Source of the DNA: Nematostella vectensis | Lineage: Eukaryota > Cnidaria > Anthozoa > Actiniaria > Edwardsiidae | Assembly: GCF_932526225.1 (NCBI RefSeq) | Contig: NC_064048.1 | Span: 4,532,437-4,596,436 of the forward strand | Reading direction: 5' to 3' | Length of the DNA: 64,000 bases | In this document: piece by piece, positions 57,202 to 64,000 of the stretch | How positions within the stretch are numbered: the stretch's first letter is position 1 | Layout: each line of letters starts with the position of its first letter | Made by a program: the position numbers and the translations under genes | The notes under the pieces: model-generated | What the model saw: only the letters and a program-made list of their open reading frames with translations | Told to the model about the DNA's origin: nothing | The model's database searches: none

Positions 57202-60053
57202 TTTAGAGGAGGCGATATCTTCGCTTTGGTGACAAAACTCTCACAGAGGCTATCACGACGAGCAGATAAGGACATGAGCCCTGCATTGGTAAAAGCCGTG
57301 CAATAATCAGTATGCGTGAAAATAATGCGCATCGCTCTTCTTTGCACAGCTTCCAGCAAATCTGATAGGAAAAATGGTAGACCTGCCCACACTGGTGCTG
57401 CATATTCTAGTACCGATCTTATCAACGCACAGTATATGCGGACTAAGTCATTAGACTGAACACCGGATTTTTTTAGTGATCACAAGGCATATAACCGTTT
57501 GCTGGCCTTCTTAATAACGTACTCTACATGCACGTTCCACGTGAGGTCACTACTCAAGTGGACTCCAAGGATCTTGTAACTATCCACTCTCTTAATAGGT
57601 GAACCAGAAATATACAACTCCCCAGGGAGGGATGGTTGGTATTGAAGGAAGCTAACACTCTGTTCTCTGCATTTCTTCGGGTTAAGTCGCATGCCACGAC
57701 TGGATGCAAAGTTACTAATGTCATTTACGACTACTTGTAGGTAGCTAGGACTACAACGCGGGATTACCTCAAATACGGTTGTGTCATCTACATATTTTAT
57801 ACGTGCTGGCCATTGTGCCACTAGCTTGTTTACTAATATCGCGAACAACAGAGGTGCTAGCTTAGTTCCCTGAGGGATTCCCCCATTAGGGGACACAGGC
57901 AAAGATAATGATCCAGGGTTGCACCCTTCTAAGATCTTCGCTAGGGGGGACGCAGCGTGATCGGCCTCAGGTCTTCCCCGATCACCTTTGGGGGCGAGAC
58001 CTTGGGTGTGGGGGTGACGTACGAGGACTTCAGGCGCTTGGGCACATGTCCCTCCTTCAGAGAGCTGTTGTATATGTTGGCCACGACGGGGGCAAGTTCG
58101 TAAGCAAACTCCTTCCATAGGCGGGATGGTATAGGGTCAGGACCCGACGACTTCTTTGCTTTCATTGAGCAAAGTTCCTTGTAGGCCTGGTGATCGGACA
58201 CAAGGAAATCCGGTGGAACAGGGAGGGTAGTCGCACAGGAATCTAAGTCCAAGGGGGCGAAGTGAGAGGTAACATTTTCTAGGAATGTGTTAAATTTCTC
58301 ACATAATGCATCTGTAGTGGGAGTGGTGCTGTCGATAAGCTGGTACCACCATTCGGATCTAGCAGTGAGGCCACTAAGGATTTAACCTCAGCCCACCACT
58401 TTGATACATTTGTGTCCTTGAGTGAAGAGACCTTCGAGTTGAAGTAGGACCTTTTACAGTTCCTGGCTTCTTTTTGCACTTTGTTACGAAACATTTTAAA
58501 TATGGCTGAGTCTTTGCCAAGAGCCTTGAACGCCGATTGTCTCCTGGACACCAGCGACTTCATTCTACTCGACACCCAGGGCTTATCCGATGAGCATACT
58601 CCCAGCCTCCTTGCAGGAAGAAATGATTCAATCGCTTTGCAGAAGATCTCATAAAACGAATGAACCTTTTCATTGACAGACGACAGATTCAATACACAGT
58701 CCCAGTTAAAGGTTGTTAACCATCTCCCCAGGGAGCACAGACTGCTCTCACGAAGGTCGCGTCTCGTAGTATATTTCTTCTCAGTTTTTTTGTGCCATGA
58801 GTGGGTTATTGGGCTTTACTAGAACTGCATAATGATCGCTCTGTCCGATCTTTGGAGGCTGAGAGGGCGGGAGGAATAATGCAGGTTTATTTGTGAGGGT
58901 CCAATCAAGCGTACCAGAGTCTCTTGTCAGAACCTCAACAATTTGCGATAAACCCGTGCAACGTTTCACAACTTGAGGCGAGATACCAGTGCTTGAGGGA
59001 TTAAAGTCTCCGCAGATGGAAATCAAACCTTCAGGATGCCTGCGCAGGAAAGCATCGGTGTTCTCTTGAAAGTGGTCCATAAGGATTGTTTTCTTCACTA
59101 CCAAGGTGGGGTGGATGATAAATCACGCCGATGAGTATCTCGGTTACGTGCCTTGGTAGTCTAAAGGGCCTCAGAGAAATCCATAACGATTTAACGTCAG
59201 GGCGCTCAAAATCCAATAGTCGTTTACATGGAATGCGCGAGTCTATATACACGCAAACACCTCCGCATTGTCCCACTGCACCATCTTTCCTCAGGCAAAC
59301 ATAATTATGCAATGCGATTGCTGAATCTGGTATTGAATTATTTAGCCAAGTCTCAGTTAAACAAATTATCCCTGGTCTTATAACCTTCGTGATCGAAAAA
59401 AGTTCGTCCATCTTGGGTAGGAGAGATCTGAAATTGGCAATGAGGGTGACGGGAATCATCCTGGTGTTCCTGGGACGATCAGAGGGCGGAGAGTCAACGA
59501 CCGATGTGTGATTAGCTGTTTCTTTCTTTTTCGGCTTCCGTTTAGAACGAGGAGGTTTTCGGATTCCTACGGTCTTCAGTTTTGCCCAGAGATCATCCGG
59601 GAGACGCAGTTTAGGCGAGCATTTCCGCATGGTTTTGAGCGACGACGCTGAATACGAGATTCGGGTAGTACATGATGACGCCATTTGGTGTTGAGGGGAT
59701 GCAACGGACTTCGGTCGGAAAAACGCCAGAAATTCAGTGTAGATATTAATTGAAGCCATAGCGAGGCCTGGTAGAACACTATAAGTGTACTGGGCCACAT
59801 CAGGACATGGAAAGCCGGAAATATCAGCAACAAATATACGAAACGACAGAGAGCACAAAAACGTGTGGCTACCCTCGCGGATGCCGCGGACCGGGGTCAG
59901 CGTTTCCTTAAATCCACTAAGCGAGTCTGAGGGATAATTAGCCCATGTCGCAGCAGAAAATACAACAACTGTTGAGGTGAGAGAATTGGTTGATTCACGC
60001 ATTAGGACCATTGTTTTATTATAATTAGAGATGTTTTGTATGCTAGTATTCAA
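57144..60053 (-). mobile_element. Second APE-type LINE, missing RT motif A
   Basis: On the minus strand the N-terminal frame (60053-59031) enters the endonuclease: IANFRSLLPKMDEL, LTETWLNNSIPDS and LIGVIYHPPHLG. A frameshift near 59104 leads to ISICGDFNPSSTG and GQSDHYAVLVKP. A linker (58692-58279) has KPWVSSRMKSLVSRRQ. The RT follows: KKSSGPDPIPSRLWK and DLRPITLRPP, then directly LAKILEGCNPGSLSLPV, motif B as PNGGIPQGTKLAPLLF, motif C as IKYVDDTTVFE and the C-terminal LEYAAPVWAGLPFF. The part between LRPIT and motif B that should hold motif A is absent. At least three frame breaks. Clade near CR1/L2; not active. Confidence 0.9.
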
Positions 60054-60236
60054 TAATATAATCTATTTAAGTCTTGCTTGGTATTGCTAGTGCACAGTGT
60101 ATATAGTTATTGTGTGTTTTTACACTAGGTATTTTGGGCCCTTATAATATAAAAAAGTATCAGGTGATATCTAACAAGTATATATCCCTTCATTAACAAT
60201 GACATTAAGTCCCCTTTTTTACATTCAAACCAATAA

Positions 60237-60815
60237 TGCACTAGTCAATTGAAACCCCACCACCATGGTCCCAGGGAAGGGTGGGGGATTAGACTTTGAT
60301 GCTGTACAGAGAAAACAGAGAAAAGCCCCCACCCCCTCGGGACAAAACTGCAGTCAAATGCCCCTACTACCCGACAACAACGAGTCATCTGAAAAAAGCC
60401 TTCATCTTTCAAAGCCAGTATACTTCAGCAAATTTGTACTAATATAACAACGAAGATAACAGTTACCAAAAAAAAAAATGAAAAAATAAATTATCTTCAT
60501 CTGGCATTAGTTATCATTCATATTCATTTTTGCACATTCCGCCATGCAGCTTGCCACACGCTGATACATGTAATTGCTTGCTACATAGAAGAGAAAGTGT
60601 TTCAAACCAGAAACAGACATGACTTTTGCAAAGTACATTTGTGATGTTATTCATTTCTCCCCAATCCCCCATGATGGGGACAAGTCTTAGAGTCAAAAAC
60701 TGTAAATTCCCCCATCCCCATGGGACAGATTCTTGTTTAAAAGTGCTCTAAGCCCTCGCGTTAACTCCACACTTCCCCAGGACCATGGGGGTTGGGGTTT
60801 CAAAGGACTAGTGCA
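60237..60815. mobile_element. 579-bp MITE, PIF/Harbinger-like (TSD TAA)
   Basis: TGCACTAGTCAATTGAAACC at the left and GGTTTCAAAGGACTAGTGCA in shortened form at the right (GGTTTCAAAGGACTAGTGC) are inverse; similarity runs about 40 bp, including CCCCCATGGTCC. TAA lies on both sides (60234-60236 and 60816-60818). A 3-bp TAA/TTA duplication is usual for PIF/Harbinger; no transposase is encoded. Confidence 0.75.
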
Positions 60816-61146
60816 TAACTATTTCTTGTAGTCAGTCGAGCAAGTCTTCAACAGCAATGCTGGCTGATGTTGGCGTTGTTTTAAGGCTGGTTTCCTTGTG
60901 ATCGCACTCAATTGTGGCTAATTTGGCTGCATGATTGCACTTGGTCGTATAACTTGGTCGCGATTGATCGTGTGGAATACAGCCTTTATAAAGAGGAGGG
61001 AACTTATTGAGGGTTTTGGCTCTATTTGGGCAGGGGGGGCTTAAAAGAGAGGGGGATGGGGCATAATGGAGCTTCTACAATATTCATAAACTTAGGCTAC
61101 TTCAAGGTGAAATTGTTATTTTTGAGTTGTTTCTGACTTTTTGTAG

Positions 61147-64000
61147 GTCACAATAAAGTATCCAAGTCAAGTGATCTGTAAGACTGTAGCTGGGGAGGAT
61201 GCTGCCATTATTCAAAACTGGGAATCAGGGGAATACCAGGCTGCTGCAAATGGGATGCTGTCAAAGCCTCAAGTTAAGGATATGGCACTAAACAACACAT
61301 CGAAGGACATCAAGCTTGAGTTAAGGAACTCTGCTCTAACAAAAACCCTTCCACTCTTGGAGATAGTGATGTGGAGAATGTGGTGAACCTGTCAGGCAAG
61401 GACATAGAAAGAGAGCTAGAAACCAAAGCACCTACATTTTATAAATGTCTACGTGCTGCTGGGAATGCTGACAGGTCTGTTCAATCAAAGGAAGCAGCTA
61501 GAAGGAGAAGGGCTTCCTTCTCTTGGGCAGCAGGTGTAGCTTCCTCATTGATGCTTCGAGCTAGAAACCCTTCAATGTCTGCTATAAGTTACAAGATGTA
61601 TTTACTATTCTGGCATGCTGGAGCTGAAAAGCAGGTATGTTACAGATTCAACCCCTCCCTGTTAACATGAACCTGTTTGAGTAAGTAGGAGCCCAAGTCA
61701 TTCGAGTAGAAGTAAATGAAAGGTAGTGTCTAGAAAAATTGTCAAGTCCAGTTATCAGGCGGTTTGAGTTATTTGGATTCCACTGTATTTTATCAAATTT
61801 GCAGAGTAAAGATAAGCCGGGGTGCATAATTGTTTGATAACAGGAAAATGAGACATAAAAATGCCTCTCTTGAATTAACACAACAGTTTTGGAGGTTAAC
61901 ATGGTGACAGACATTTATATAAATTATGTGTGACAAAGGTCACCTTTGCGCATCATTAGATTTGCTTGTGTTTCCAGCAAAGTACTCTATGTCATTTTTG
62001 CAGATGTTCGCGCGGGCTGGCAAATTTTGTTTATGCATCGGTTACAGAAGCACATTGAACATGATAGACAAGCTGGGTATTAACTTCAATTCTGAGGTGG
62101 TCAAATGGAAAGAGGAGGTAGAGTTCCGGTGCAAGGTCAATAGGTGTATCTCACTGATAAAGGAGGAACTAGACCATAGCAATGATCAGGCTTTTGACAA
62201 TGCAGATCTGAAAAAGCGAGTAGAGACCAAGTTGAATCATCCTCTTGATATTAGTGTTTTAAAGAAATCAGTTGACCTGGTGAACAAACTACAAAAAGAT
62301 CAGAGGTCTTAGCATACCACAAGTTTCCAGATAATTGGAGATAATGTGGACTTGTTTGTCAAGGCTAGACATACGTCATCAACAAACCAAAACAACTCTG
62401 TACATTGGTTCAATTTGAATGCAGTGAAAAATAGTATAGAGGGCGGAGAGCTACCAAATGACAGACCAGTTGGCTAAATCCTGGATCTTGAGAATGTTGA
62501 TTATCTACCATCTGCAAAGGATAACCAAGACCTTCTGCATGAATTGATCCCACTAGCTACCCGTGTACTGGTCTCAAGAATGCCTGGTCTACAACGGTTA
62601 AAAAAAGGGCAGTATGGCAAAGTCAGACCGTGTATAACAATGTTCTTAATTTTACTATTAGAGTGGTGGGAATACTACTCTTCTTACTGTAAGGTTCAAT
62701 CAGCCTGGAACTCAAATAGGGATTAGGTGGTAGTTACACAAGAAAGTATTACTTTCATGTGTTGTTCTTAATGCAAGTGCATGCAAATGAACCAAGTTTG
62801 TTGTTTCATCTTCATCTGCATGCAGCAATCTGCATAAGGAATGGCACATGAAAAAAAAGGCATTTGAACTAAGCATAACTCTTGACTAACTGTCAAATTT
62901 AAGAAGATTTCCTTGAAATAGATTTAACCATCAATTTATTTTCAAAAGTACACAATTGATATGCAAGTTAAGAAGATTTCAAAAATGTAAAAACTTTGGT
63001 GGTAACCAAGCTCGTTTAAGCGTAATCTGGCGGTTAAATGGTGTACTATCACCCTTTTTGTTAGAAACGATCAAGCTTGAACCTACAAAAAACCCCACTT
63101 TAAATGAAAACTACATATAAACTTATATATAACTATAAAGACTTATCTATTTCCGAGTTACAGTTGGTTATATAGTCTTCCAGTAAAAATAAACATTTGG
63201 AACATTTGGCATAAAGTACATAAATTTTTGGCAATATTGGGGAAAAAATTAAGTTCCTACCACCAACTGTTCTATTGTTTTCATGGCAAAACTCTACGAG
63301 TGCACGCTTATGGACAGTAAAAGACAAGGGAATCTTCTTAAAGTGTGTTTTAGTTTCATATCTCTCTTATGTACTTCAGGTTCCCCTGGGCTTGATTCTG
63401 AAGAACGAGAACACAACAAGTGGAGGATTGGCATACAGTACGGACTTTGTACCAGGTACCTATGGTTTGTGCGGTTTATGCAGCAGCAGTATAACAGGAG
63501 CGACACAGTGGTCCCATAAGTGGGGGGGGGGGGGGCGAAAGTTGGGGGGGATGGGTAGTAATTTCAATAGGGGAGTGGTAGTTGGTGCACGAGACAGCAT
63601 GTTAATGTTAATTGACAATTATGTTACTTTTCTAGGTTCTTTATGACAACTTCTTTGATGTACAATCTGCTGGAGATGTGGGCTCTATGGCTTCAAACAT
63701 GAATGTCATCAACTGTAGCAACGAAAAAACTCCCAAAGCAGAAGACAATTATAACAGCTGCAAGGAGTATGTTGATATGGAGACAAGTGCGCTAATAGTG
63801 GCAGCTGCATTAAAGTACTTTGGACTTGAGAACCTCAACAGCCCTGCAGAAGAGTTTATTCCCCCTTTAATCCTTAATGGAAGCGATCAGCAGAAGAGAA
63901 AGTGGCTCCATTATCATGTGAATACCCTCCTGGAGAAGTTTGTGATGATTGAACAAGTAAAGGTCCATGACGACATGCGCCCTGCTGTTGCAGCTGCCAA
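61147..64000 (+). pseudogene. DUF6589-family gene, multi-exon, broken, cut by the window edge
   Basis: Exon 1 (61147-61634, acceptor TTGTAG, donor GTATGT) reads VTIKYPSQVICKTVAGED; one A is missing from a run near 61340, shifting the frame before DVENVVNLSGKDIERELE. Exon 2 (from 62004, after TTTTTGCAG) joins in phase: MFARAGKFCLCIGYRSTLN, NSEVVKWKEEVEF, then a TAG at 62310-62312, FQIIGDNVDLFVKARHTSS, HWFNLNAVKNS and a TAA at 62475-62477. Exon 3 (63380-63455) is VPLGLILKNENTTSGG. Exon 4 (63636 to the edge) is YDNFFDVQSAGDVGS, KYFGLENLNS. Motifs fit the DUF6589 family as I know it, expanded in cnidarians and possibly transposon-derived. The expected core between exons 3 and 4 is missing, and their phases do not match. 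Confidence 0.75.
62600..63379 (+). other. Intron-like stretch of the DUF6589 gene
   Basis: After GLQRLKK (about 62600) similarity to the family stops and no exon is seen until 63380. A G-run of 12-13 lies at about 63522, in the following intron. Confidence 0.4.

Overview
The window looks like an anthozoan-type (cnidarian) nuclear genome: AT-rich DNA, genes split by GT-AG introns, many small foldback elements, CR1/L2-type LINEs, BEL/Pao sequence and a DUF6589-family gene. The assignment to Cnidaria is an inference from these families, not a match to a named genome. There is no operon structure and I found no tRNA, rRNA or CRISPR. Only one gene looks intact, a class A GPCR on the minus strand (19445-22206).

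Layout. 1-7510: 3.6 tandem copies of a 2.1-kb unit; each copy carries the same 96-nt candidate exon on the minus strand, with consistent splice sites and symmetric phase. 7609-10033: a DNA element (here called family E) in minus orientation. 10054-13740: a decayed minus-strand CR1/L2-like LINE with a PHD finger, an APE endonuclease, an RT and a 2A-like NPGP motif. 14671-14973: a fragment of family E. 15840-18310: two arrays of GCGTTTTCC-type repeats around a small two-exon gene of unknown function. 19445-22206: the GPCR, whose C-terminal tail is built from 9-residue repeats, with foldback DNA in its intron. 23000-23261: a long hairpin. 26335-30415: a recent 2.04-kb tandem duplication.

31802-42988 is a Russian doll of insertions. 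A minus-strand LTR retrotransposon (TSD TGAT) was entered by an 8.2-kb element with about 437-bp terminal inverted repeats and a 9-bp TSD (GCGTTTGCC). That element in turn holds a 725-bp MITE with its own 9-bp TSD, a truncated BEL/Pao polyprotein and 3' LTR start, and a 130-bp tandem repeat. 43190-52475 is an 85-bp satellite interrupted by a TIR element (47237-48711, TSD GATC, itself carrying a second member of the MITE family) and by a second copy of family E (48846-51750, TSD TAATAT).

53115-54700 holds a small tandem duplication beside a decayed coiled-coil-type exon. 56587-57201 encodes a ZAD-like zinc-finger fragment that runs into the 3' end of a second LINE (57144-60053), which has lost RT motif A. 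60237-60815 is a PIF/Harbinger-like MITE. 61147-64000 is a multi-exon DUF6589-family gene with a frameshift, two in-frame stops and an apparently missing core; it runs off the right edge.

Most of the window is therefore repeat and transposon history. The parts most worth following up are the exon array, the GPCR tail, the nested insertions and the shared family E.
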